From Tridacna crocea (lineage: Eukaryota > Mollusca > Bivalvia > Cardiida > Cardiidae): a stretch of 64,000 nt of DNA. The translations under genes were made by a program, and so were the position numbers. This document shows positions 54,772 to 64,000 of this stretch, piece after piece; the first letter of the stretch is position 1, and each line of letters starts with the position of its first letter. The notes under the pieces are model-generated. The model searched no databases and had not been told where the DNA came from. It saw only the letters and a list, made by a program, of their open reading frames with translations. Location of the stretch: positions 54,943,159-55,007,158 of the forward strand of contig OX031059.1 of the NCBI GenBank assembly GCA_943736015.1, in the 5' to 3' direction.

Positions 54772-55048
54772 ATATATGGCCTGCAACACGCGTAAAAGGG
54801 ACATTCGGACATCTGCGTAAAGTGTCGTCTCGGATCAGCCTGCGTAGTCCGCGCAGGCTAATCCGAGACGGCACTTTCCGTTTCAATGCCATTTTCTGTT
54901 TTTCGCATGTCTACTGTAGCACAAAATCTAATGTAGTCGTTAAGTGCCGTCTCGGATTAGCCTGCGCGGAATGCGCAGGCTGATCCGAGACGACACTTTA
55001 CGCAGATGTCCGAATGATCCCTTTTCGCGTGTTGCACACCATATATAC
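54772..55048. mobile_element. Family G element, complete
   Basis: Inverted ends ATATGGCCTGCAACACGCG / CGCGTGTTGCACACCATAT; two dyad cores. Confidence 0.92.
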
Positions 55049-55244
55049 GAAATAATGAATTACGTATATTGGTCTATATGTTGAAGGCTGGTTATCAGCT
55101 TATTCCATCGCGTGCGCCTTTGTATTGTGAAGTAATTTCCAGTCTGACGGATATTTTATTTAGTGTCAAGGCGTTAATGGACCAAAAATCTATGCTCTTA
55201 TTTTATTTCATTACTGTCTGGAGGATTGCTTTCAACTTGTAGTA

Positions 55245-55330
55245 GACCGGCTTTTAAAACATTGAGACCAAAGGAGAAATTGCTATTAACGGAAACGTTC
55301 TCTTCTTTCGACAACTTAATTTCATAAGTG
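55245..55330. mobile_element. Family A fragment, decayed
   Basis: GGAGAAATTGCTATTAACGG remnant of the core. Confidence 0.45.
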
Positions 55331-55589
55331 TCTTCATCGGCACCAGGCCTATATTTATTTCATTATTTCCTGTGAAAAAAAAAATACAGAAAACAATCTC
55401 AAAACCATACAAAAATCAACAAATAGAATGAATAAATCGGAATTACGAGTTTGACAAAGCTGTGCTAATAAGGCATAGCTCCGGTATAGCTCGGACTGAG
55501 CCAGTTTTAAATGTCCTTCACGGGGTGTCCCAGTTGTATTAATTCTCTCGAATCAGCCTGCCCATGTATTCGCCAATTATTCCTAATGA

Positions 55590-55745
55590 CATTCCTAGTT
55601 TTTTTCTTGATTAAGAAAGTAACAAAGCTTCAGATTGGCTAAACTATTTGGTCAAGCCAATCAGATGTGAGTTACACTGAAATGTTAAAAAAAGATCTCA
55701 AGAATTAGACCAAATTCTTTTATGAAGAATGTTAGTTGAACAGGG
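55590..55745. mobile_element. Family I, degenerate
   Basis: CAGATTGGCTAAACTATTTG dyad remnant. Confidence 0.65.
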
Positions 55746-55829
55746 GTTCCGAAAGGGTTTACTAAATGCTCATCTAGGCTCTTCCTGATTGGACACGGTG
55801 ACGAACACCGCAAGAGGGAATCAATTCCA

Positions 55830-56027
55830 GGGCCCGTATTCACCAACCATTCTTGAGAATATTCTTAGTCTTATTCTCCAAGGTTTTCCAAATTTGTAAG
55901 TAACGCAACTTCTGATTGGCTAAACCGAATGGTTTAGCCAATCAGAAGTTGCGTTACTTACAAATGTAGAAAATTCTGGAGAATAAGACCAAGAACGTTC
56001 TTAAGAATGGTTGGTGAATACGGGCCC
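55830..56027. mobile_element. Family I palindrome, best preserved
   Basis: 198-bp near-perfect palindrome from GGGCCCGTATTCACCAACC to its inverse; centre TGGCTAAACCGAATGGTTTAGCCA. Confidence 0.92.
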
Positions 56028-57464
56028 TGGACTTTCTGATTGCCCATCTACCACCATAACTGCTGGCTACAGCAGAACTCTGATATTTTTATATGGTAAA
56101 AAGTCTGCAATCCAAACAGATTGGCAACATAAATATCCACGACAAAGCCACTATGTAATCATTTCACGCAGCCTGGTCAGCTATTTGTCATAATTATAGA
56201 GCGCTTTAATTTCCCAATCGCGCTTCCTCTGACAGATTCCATTTGTCTAGAAGGAAAAAGAGATATCCAGAAATGTCTGGAAACCCATTTCTGGAAATTG
56301 TTTGGTCGACTCGTTTACATTTCAAAGCGAAAAATAGTCTATTTTTTTTTCCATTACAAACAGGTTGGACTTCTGCGGGAAAAATAAAAATGTGCAATTC
56401 CTTCATGGCATTCGAAACCTTTCAAGCAATATTGTCCTAAAGGACTCCTTAGTGCTGTCATTTGTCAACAAATATTCAAGCTCCTTTCTTAGTATATGAA
56501 TTTATTGTGTAGGTCAAAATAGCTTTAAACTTTTATAATTTCTACCTGGTATGTGCTCTGATCAGAACATAACATTCTGATTCTAGTTTCATTTATAATA
56601 AAACTATTGTGTTTTTATTCTTTCATATCCTGCGTTTGTTTGTTTATTTTTTTGCGGGGGGGGGGGGGGGCTGGAAATCATGGTTAGTGTTCCTTGTATA
56701 CATTATATGAAAATAACCATATAACTTGCATGATATTTCCCACTGAACCTAATTGTAGTTAAAAATGTATATATGTCGAGTGATTCCATAATTACATACC
56801 ATGTTACTGTAGCCATGCACTTCTGAAATATTGATAGTTCTAGACTTTTTGTGGCGGTTGTCGCCACAGAGTTAATGAAAATTCAAAAATTCGAAAGAAA
56901 ATTCCAAAATTCGAAACAAAATTCGAAAAATAAATAAGTGTAAAAAACAAACTCATTGTCTATGTATCAGTGATGAACATACCTAACAACCGCCATAACA
57001 TTTCAGTTAACTCCATAAAAGTAGTCAACCAAATATGCTACTGCTTCTAAAGAAGACGGCTTTAACTAATTTTACTGATCAAAGAAGTGTTGATAGTGAT
57101 TGATTTTATGCTTAAAAAAACATTCTAAGAGACAGTTAAGGTTGGCCAACTGTTATTGCATCCTGAAACATCGGCTAATGTCGGTATACTACGTACAACA
57201 ATCGAATTGCCTCGGTAAGCTGCGGAGAATGGACGGGCATTCACGTCAATTAGCGCCGGACACGGTATGATTAAACCATCTTTAGCATTATTTTTATTAG
57301 TTAGACACTGGTGCCAATGGTAGATTTTTAAAATGCAAAAACATCGTTCAGTGACGCATATAGCCAAAATAATACAACTGCATGACAACGCACGTACGAC
57401 CTGATCTTGATCTTAAATTCACTCTCCGCAAAAGATGGAAACGCTACATTGGTTGCATGTAGGA
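56028..57464. other. No gene recognised
   Basis: Unique DNA; poly(G) run near 56657-56670 and a repeated AAAATTCGAAA motif at 56883-56930. Confidence 0.4.
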
Positions 57465-57906
57465 GGGTGATATGAGATAACATCCGTCGTTCGCAGAAGC
57501 AGTGTCGTCAATGTGGGCCGTCTGTTGTTTGCGTTAACAGACAAATTTCCAATACGGCATGCAGCATGCGAAAAGGGGCATTCAGATGTCTGCATTAAGT
57601 GTCGTCTTCGATCAGCCTGCGCAGCCCGTTCGGGCTATTCCGAAACGACACTTTCCCTTTTTATGTAATTTTCTGTTTTGCACAAGTCATCTGTAACACA
57701 AAATCTAATTTAGTCGTAAAGTGCCGTCTCGGATTAGCCTGCGCGGACTGCGCAGGCTGATCCGAAACGACACTTTACGCAAATGTCCGAATCCCCCTTT
57801 TCGCGTGTTGCAAGCTATATGAGACAACGTCCGTCGCTTGCAGAAGCAGTGTCGTCAATATGGGTTGTCTGTTGTTTGCATTAACTGACAAATTCCCAAT
57901 ATAACA
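57465..57906 (+). repeat. ~90-bp direct repeats flanking a G element
   Basis: GCAGAAGCAGTGTCGTCAAT and about 70 further bases occur at 57465-57555 and 57820-57906, on either side of G. Confidence 0.88.
57553..57823. mobile_element. Family G element, complete
   Basis: GCAGCATGCGAAAAGGGGC / CCCCTTTTCGCGTGTTGC ends, two dyad cores. Confidence 0.9.
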
Positions 57907-58308
57907 TGTATCGCCCATGGTTATTGTGTTCCCCATTGTCACCGCTATTTACTTTACAGAGAAGATGAAAACTATGAGTGGGCTGCCATTCTTTTTGAAG
58001 TGTCTTATTTGTGAGAGAGAAAATGGGGGACACTAAACATAAAACAATAGATCTGTCTGGGACAAATAAAAGCTTTTTACGGGTAAAAATTATGATATGC
58101 TAAACCTACGATCAGGATTACGTAAAATTGTCTAAATCATGTTTAAATAAATTGGCTTCTTTACAAAAGACACCAGGAAGTCGCCTCGTAGAAACCTCAT
58201 ATGCTTTACATGGCGGTCATTTGACCTTCTTGCCGCCCTTTCAAGTAGCACGATGTCTTCTTTTTCTAACGAAATTCATCCGTTTTTTTTTTGTTTAGAT
58301 TTATTTGC
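57907..58308. other. No gene recognised
   Basis: Unique DNA. Confidence 0.4.
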
Positions 58309-58536
58309 TTAACACTTTCCCAAACAATCCCTGGTTTTTACGACCCTGAGACTGAAGCCTTTTGAAAACATTGTGGGAAAAGGAGAAAATGCCTGTAACC
58401 AGCATTTTCTTAATTTCCAACAATGTTTTCTATCCTGCTAAAACCGAGTTTAAATTTTTTAGTTACGTTTATTATGTCGTCTGCACGTGCTTTCAATTTC
58501 GACCAGTCTCTAAGTTTGTCGTTTGTTAAAGAGTTA
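58309..58536 (+). mobile_element. Family A MITE, complete ends, damaged core
   Basis: TTAA at both ends; right core arm TTTCTTAATTTCCAAC. Confidence 0.88.
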
Positions 58537-58835
58537 ATGAAAAGTTATAATTATTCTAGAGGTCATTTGCAGCCATGGCAAATTAATATAACGAATCTTT
58601 TCCAAAATGCGTCATATAAAAATAAATCATGTCTATTTCCAGTTTCAGTTTTCCGATTTCGCTCAATTTACTATGGCTACAAATTACATCTCAAATCTTT
58701 TTTTTTATCAAGCAAATAAATCTAAGCAAAAGAAAAAAAAGAAGAAGAATTTCATTAAAAAAGAGAAAGAAGACCTCTTGACAAGATCATGCGACTTGAA
58801 AACGCGGCAAGAAGGTCAAATGACCGTCATATAAA

Positions 58836-58922
58836 GCATATTGTCGGTTTGCTTCCAAAACCTCGTAACTACAGCTTGTTTCAAGCTGTAGTTACGAGGT
58901 TTTGGAAGCAAACCGACGATAT
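58836..58922. mobile_element. Family F hairpin, best preserved
   Basis: TCGGTTTGCTTCCAAAACCT with full inverse; ATAT at both outer ends. Confidence 0.92.
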
Positions 58923-59207
58923 GAGGTTTCATTGTGGCGGCGTTTTTACTTGTTTGTTTACATGTACCAAAAAATATTGAAATTAAAAGCCAACAAATTA
59001 TTTGAAAACATTGATGCTGACCTCCCCTGGCTTCTTGTGTAAAGAAACCAACTTGTACTGTAATAGGAAAGCGGACCTTTTTGTATTCGTTACCAAGAAA
59101 AGGACAAAGTTCAAGCAGTGGGCATCTTTAATACCATTTATTGGATTGGTTTTCCAATAGTAGAACACTACCAGTTCTTCCGTGATTTGTTTTGTTTTGG
59201 AACAATA

Positions 59208-59421
59208 TTAACCCCTTAGCTGATAAGGGCGACTCACTGACCTTTTGCGGACAGTGTAGATCAAGATCAGACTGCACAGAACGTGCAGTCTGATCTTGGA
59301 TCTACACTGTCCGAGAAGGAGATATTATTCCCGAAATCAAAATGATTAAATTGCAATATTTGGGTTTTCTCTATCGAAATGAAAAGTTCATTTTAGTTAT
59401 TTTTGGCAGGATAAGGGTTAT
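59208..59421. mobile_element. Family D element, complete
   Basis: TTAACCCCTTAGCTG start; perfect dyad around CACAGAACGTG; ends GGATAAGGGTTA. Confidence 0.88.
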
Positions 59422-59640
59422 GGACATGGATAACGTGCTGCGAGACCATTAATAAAGAACCGTTGCCAATCAATGGGAAAAAATCTCATTTAACACATTG
59501 TAATCTCGCTAACTGCTACACAGGATACGGCTTCCATACATGTATGTTGTATTTATCTACTAAAGTAATGTACGATACTGAAAATGATGATGCTCAAGAG
59601 AACCAGTGTCATTCTACTTAATTGTTATACGATACCAAAT

Positions 59641-59830
59641 TTAACCCTTTGGCTGCTTTTCGCGTCTTGCTGACCTTTTGCGGACATTGTAGATTAAGAT
59701 AAGACTGCACAGAACGTGCAGTCTGATCTTAGATCTACACTGTCCCTAAAACATAACCTTCACATAACAATATTTGGGTTTTTACCACAGACTGTAAAAT
59801 TTCGTTTTAGTTATTAGGATATGAGTTCAC
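59641..59830. mobile_element. Family D element
   Basis: TTAACCCTTTGGCTGC start; right end decayed. Confidence 0.82.
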
Positions 59831-59859
59831 ATTCCCTAACGATATGTAGTCACGTCATA

Positions 59860-60095
59860 ATTCTTCATCAAACAATACAATTATAGAATTGTCTGAATTG
59901 AAAGGATTTCCAAAAAAAAAAAACACACAAATATAAGATATGTGTCTGAAATAATTCATCTTTGGAAGGGTAGAAAACATTGTGGGAAAAGGAGAAAATG
60001 CTGGTTACCAGCATTTTCTCCTTTTCTCACCATGTTTTCAAAAATACTTCCCCAAAAGGTCATTAAATTACTATATCGTTCAGTAAAAGCCTAAA
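59860..60095 (-). mobile_element. Family A MITE
   Basis: Ends decayed, core intact apart from CACCATG. Confidence 0.82.
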
Positions 60096-60522
60096 AAGAT
60101 GATATGTGTTTTTCTGTAACAAATATCAAATAGTCCTATCATTGGTAACATTTACAAGTAATGGTTTCCAATATTCTTAATGAATTTGTTGAATTTTTGC
60201 CCTAATGCTTTGTTTGTATTGTTTTGTTACAAGGTTACAGAAGGTAGATTGGACACAGTACCATTTAGTTTTGTTTACACACACTATTGTCTGTATAATT
60301 TGGGCAAACAGTTCCAGAATATCGACTCTGAGACACACTATATAATAGGTTGAGGAATTATTTCAATGATGTCAAATTAGGAAATCAATTTTATCGTCCG
60401 CGTCTATTAAACAAAATGAACAGAGACATATGACATGACAGCAGTATGGTCCCGTCTCAATTAAGTTTTCGATGTCTTAGATTCCTAACACAGTTAGGGA
60501 CGAATTTACTAATTAATAAATA

Positions 60523-60690
60523 GAATTTATTTCATCAGCTTGTGGTTAATATGGGGAAATATTTGCCGAAAAAGGGAAAGGTATGCGAAAATAACGAGTG
60601 TCCTAAGACACGAGTTATTCTCACGGACCTTTCCCATTTGAAGCAAATATTTCCCCATATTAACCACAAGCTGATGAAATAAATTGTATA
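60523..60690. repeat. Hairpin ~168 bp
   Basis: AATTTATTTCATCAGCTTGTGG and inverse, inner arms GGGGAAATATTTGCC, loop near ACGAGTGTCCTAAGACACGAG. Resembles the E hairpin in layout. Confidence 0.85.
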
Positions 60691-61212
60691 TTATATTTCC
60701 TCCGATTATTTTGTCAACGAATGCCACTTTTAAAACGAGTGATCTGTAGTCAATTAACCGGATAACCTATATTGTTAAAAAAAAAAGTAGTTCCAGATTT
60801 TCGGCAGGAGGAAAATATTCATTGTGACGGCGAAACAATTCCCCCCAGCTTAAATTACGACATTTCTTTACCCATAACATTTCTAAAACTAGACAAATGA
60901 AATATAGTATATCCAGTTATCAACACAGTATTCTGGAGTTCTGACTCAGTATGTTGAGTATGCTAAAAACTTTTAAAAACGTTTACAAAGATGTCCGGCT
61001 ATTTGTACTATTGCAAATCCATAATAAATGGCTTGGAATGCCTTGTGAAAGATGACAAAATAACATAAAAAAGCTAATTATAAAAAAAAATATTAATCAA
61101 CGTTTATTTCAATTTCATTACCGATCTTTTAAGACATTGTGGTACAACATAGCATTATGTCACTACTCTGATATAAATATCAAATATTTAGTACCAGTGT
61201 TTTCATTGACTC
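60691..61212. other. No gene recognised
   Basis: AT-rich unique DNA. Confidence 0.4.
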
Positions 61213-61441
61213 ATTAACCCTGTACTCCATAGATACTCATTTCTACGCATTGCTGTAGGAACCTTTGGAAAATATTGTGGCAAAAGGTGAAATTGCTCGT
61301 GACGAGCAATTTCACCTTTTGTTACAATGTTTTCTGTGCTATCAAAAGATGTCATATGCAGATAAGAAACGGCTTCATCCTTGCTGTTATTTAGGGTCAA
61401 TTAGAGATACCATAGAAATGCCTCATGGGGTAAAGGGTTAA
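61213..61441 (+). mobile_element. Family A MITE, divergent arms
   Basis: TTAA ends and GCTCGTGACGAGC core with CACCTTTTG arms; arm sequences unlike other copies. Confidence 0.85.
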
Positions 61442-61519
61442 CAAATATAGTTTTTAAGAAGGCCATGTTGAAAATAAGATTTGTACATGTATATGTCTTA
61501 ACATGTTACCTTCTCTAAA

Positions 61520-61525
61520 TAAAGC

Positions 61526-61568
<43 letters not shown>
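61520..61568. repeat. (ATT)n microsatellite
   Basis: About 16 ATT units. Confidence 0.95.
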
Positions 61569-61569
61569 T

Positions 61570-62270
61570 ATACTACAAATCGTAACTATAGACCGTTATG
61601 GAAAAAGCTTGCGAAGGGCAATTTCTACTTTTTTTCCCGGTGTTTGTTTCCATAGCATCCAAGGAAGACGAGAATCATTCCCTACAATTGTTTTTCTCTG
61701 ATGATTCACTGGTAGCATTTTGCTTGTCATTTGTATAAAACCACTTGTTATGGTTCAATAAAATCACTTTATGCCCCAGATAATGACCTTAATCGTTTAC
61801 CCCTAACCCAGATAGAGGCACCGACATGCGAGAAAACATTACGGCAGATCATGACAAGTAGCGAAACTGCCAACAAAGAGCTGTTTCTCCAATTGCCACG
61901 ATGCTGCCTTTACATGTAGTATTCTCAGATAGACTGTTCCATTGTTTATTGACTACTGTCAGATGTAATCACTTTGAAAGCTTTGAGTGGCTGTCTGCGT
62001 ACAAATTACTGGAATACGCTTTATGGCACTTCCTGTGCACGTGACCGACTCAACGCATTAGTGACCAGTTTCTTTATTTGTTTGATCGGTGTGTTCGAGT
62101 TGTAGTTACTACCTCCTGAAACAAATTTGATGCAGACAGCAAAACATCCCTGATACGTATGTATAGTTGACATGAATAAAAACAAGTGTACACATCTAAA
62201 TATACTCCTGTAAAGAAGTTAAGAACCTCCTAAAATTTTTGTCTGTAGTACATTAAAAATCAACAATCGT
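61570..62270. other. No gene recognised
   Basis: Unique DNA up to the Tc1 relic; Tc1 terminal repeat not identified. Confidence 0.4.
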
Positions 62271-62291
62271 CAGACCAATGATGTCAAGGAT

Positions 62292-62845
62292 ATGGCAAGT
62301 GCAGTAAGACCTCGCGTTACGACACAAAGAGAGGATCGAGCTCTTGTCCGGTTTGTACGACGACAACCAATTTCTACGAGTAGCCGTCTTCAATGGCTAC
62401 CTAAAGAACGCCTGTCTCTGAAAACTCTGCGAAACCGCTTAGGACAGCTGGACTAACTTTCAGGAGATTTGATAAAGCGCCCTCTGTTGACAGATGAGCA
62501 TCAAAGAACCCGTTTGCGATGGTGTTTAGCGAAAGGTTGGAGTCTAAAGAAAAGGCGGAGAATCCATTGGTCAAATGAGAGCAGGTTTTTGCTGGATGTT
62601 ACGGATGGCCGAATGAGAGTCTGACGGCACAGGAACGCAGCATACACACCAAGAAACATCCAGCCGACGGTTCTTTACGACGGGGCTCTGTAATGATCTG
62701 GGGTTGCACATCATATGATGACAATCTGGACTTGGTGACCATTCAGGGCAACCTTAAGGGTGAACGTTACAATTATGTCGTCATCGAGCAGGTAGTTGTG
62801 CCTCATTTTCAGACTCATCCACTTTGCCAGTAGGACTGTGTACGT
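62292..62845 (+). pseudogene. Tc1/mariner-like transposase relic
   Basis: Frame 1 begins MASAVRPRVTTQREDRALVR and reaches a stop after about 55 codons. A second frame shows RIHWSNESRFLLDVTDGR, then NAAYTPRNIQPTV; a third continues VMIWGCTSYDDNLDLVTIQG and VVVPHFQTHPL before a stop. These blocks are typical of Tc1-like DDE/D transposases. The usual catalytic Asp of the SDESRF block is Asn here, and there are stops and at least two frameshifts, so it is dead. Sequence ends abruptly at a half A element (62845-62985). Confidence 0.85.
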
Positions 62846-62985
62846 GGACGATCTCTTTTTCCCTCAATGTTTTCTACCCTTCACAAAACGAATTTTCAAA
62901 TTTTTATTCACTTTTATTTTGTCGTCTGCAAATACTGTCGATTTGGACAAGCCTAAAACATTGTCGTTAGGAAATGAGTTTGAAA
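62845..62985 (+). mobile_element. Family A right half, fused to the Tc1 relic
   Basis: CTTTTTCCCTCAATGTTTTC to GGAAATGAGTTTG; no left half. Confidence 0.8.
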
Positions 62986-63594
62986 CACACACCCAAACCA
63001 TTGCATGATAAGTATGCAGCGTTCACTGGTGAAAGAGGAGTGGTTCCAAATCACCGTTGTTCAATTCCTGTATCACGACTGTTGGCGGGCAAAGACATTC
63101 ATCCATTATAAATACGTCTGTTGCGTGTTGCGCTATATATGGACATTTTCATCAAGAATACATGCTGAAGGTTTTAAGATATTTTTCTTTTCGTTCAGAA
63201 TACTGGCTAGCAGCATTTTCTCCTCTTCCTGCAGTGTTTTCAAAGCCTTCTACGCACAGGGTTGCTGAATAGAGAGATTATATGGTAAAGCGTATGATAA
63301 CGAGTTTTTATTCGATGTCGTCTTGGTATTGTCATACCAACAAATTATCGTGACATCGGAATTTTATTAACAGAGATTTGTGTAAGCTTCGGGAAAAAAT
63401 GCTGGGATCGAATAGGCTTTCGATCGATCGTTATGTATATACGTAGCATGAGATAGGAAAAGTAAGGTAAACTTGAGCGGGCGTTTGGTAGAGTGAGATC
63501 AGACTAAACAGTGCATGCAGACAGATCTTGGTCTTTCATTTTCAGCGGGAATTTCGTAAAGCGTTCAAGAGAGAAAACATTTGAAAGTACTATA

Positions 63595-63785
63595 TTAACC
63601 CATTGCCACACAATCCCTACTTTTGACGACCCTGAGAAAGAAGCCTTTAGAAAACATTGTGGGAAAAGGAGAAAATGCTGGTAACCAGCATTTTCTCCTT
63701 TTCCCACAATGTTTTCTACCCTTCACAAAAAAAATTTCAAATTCCTAGGGTTGTCAAAAGTCGGCATTATGTGGTAAAAGATTAA
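63595..63785 (+). mobile_element. Family A MITE, rearranged
   Basis: Both ends derive from the left arm (CTACTTTTGACGACCC and inverse TTGTCAAAAGTCGGC), both with TTAA; the original right arm remains as a fragment at 63800-63880. Confidence 0.82.
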
Positions 63786-64000
63786 ACTAATCTCATCACC
63801 GGAACCACCTTTATTTTGTAGTCTCTAAATGTTTTCATTGAATACTGACGAGTCCATTTTTCCCCGTCTGATAAATAGGATAATAACGTTACAAGTCTAT
63901 CCCCAGGCTTCAGCGTCCATTATTGAGGATCTCGGGGGATTCTGTATGTCCACCATTAAATCTCTAAACAAAACAGCGGAAAGATTTCCGAATTATCTAC
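63786..64000. other. No gene recognised
   Basis: Includes the displaced A right-arm fragment; otherwise unique. Confidence 0.4.

Noticed and set aside
1054-63707. Dozens of short open frames with GKGENAGNQHFLLFPQCF or WEKEKMLVTSIFSFSHNVF
   Set aside because: They are translations of the two strands of the family A core palindrome. They start and stop at variable points and follow the repeat, not protein selection.

Overview
The window is animal nuclear DNA, most likely from a mollusc and probably a bivalve. This is inferred from three intron-containing or metazoan-type genes (a TCF23/24-type bHLH factor, a PMP22/claudin four-pass membrane protein, a microsomal P450), GT-AG splice signals, tRNA-derived SINEs, AT-rich composition and a very dense load of short inverted-repeat elements. 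Species is not determined. No prokaryotic operons, rRNA, CRISPR array or stand-alone tRNA gene was seen.

Genes, all on the minus strand: (1) a two-exon TCF23/24-like bHLH gene, exon 1 at 19251-19640 and exon 2 at 14164-14301, joined in phase 0 to give 175 residues; (2) a cytochrome P450 with an uninterrupted 500-residue coding sequence at 36115-37617 and a strong splice acceptor just before its ATG, so the intron is probably in the 5' UTR; (3) a three-exon PMP22/claudin-like gene, 54109-54301, 53346-53495 and 48346-48593, giving 196 residues; (4) a decayed duplicate of the last exon of gene 3 at 31039-31284. Weaker candidates are an EF-hand exon (2123-2284, minus), a short first coding exon (23684-23737, plus) and an orphan phase-1 exon (28389-28565, plus). 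A broken Tc1-like transposase lies at 62292-62845.

Most of the rest is non-autonomous mobile DNA. The dominant family (called A here) is a ~229-bp element bounded by TTAACCC...GGGTTAA with a perfect ~60-bp central palindrome; I count more than 50 full or partial copies, about a sixth of the window. A copy inside a local 100-bp tandem repeat, whose neighbouring unit still shows the empty site, demonstrates a TTAA target duplication, i.e. a piggyBac-type MITE. A second TTAA family (D) repeatedly abuts A and shares one TTAA with it. Other families named here: B+C composite, E hairpin, F, G, H, I (all dyad-rich), J (palindromic minisatellite with inverted ends), L (8-9-bp target duplications), M, N, O (longer interspersed repeats), P (TTAA ends) and several SINEs. 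Nesting gives a relative chronology: L and SINE copies sit in H, A sits in A, and a 453-bp perfect-type palindrome sits in an E-like element.

Layout: 0-2.3 kb tandem repeat and EF-hand exon; 2.4-14 kb repeats; 14-19.7 kb bHLH gene with a repeat-filled intron; 20-34 kb repeats with candidate exons and the pseudo-exon; 35.2-37.7 kb P450 in a repeat-poor island; 38-48 kb nested elements; 48.3-54.3 kb claudin-like gene; 54.4-64 kb repeats and the Tc1 relic.
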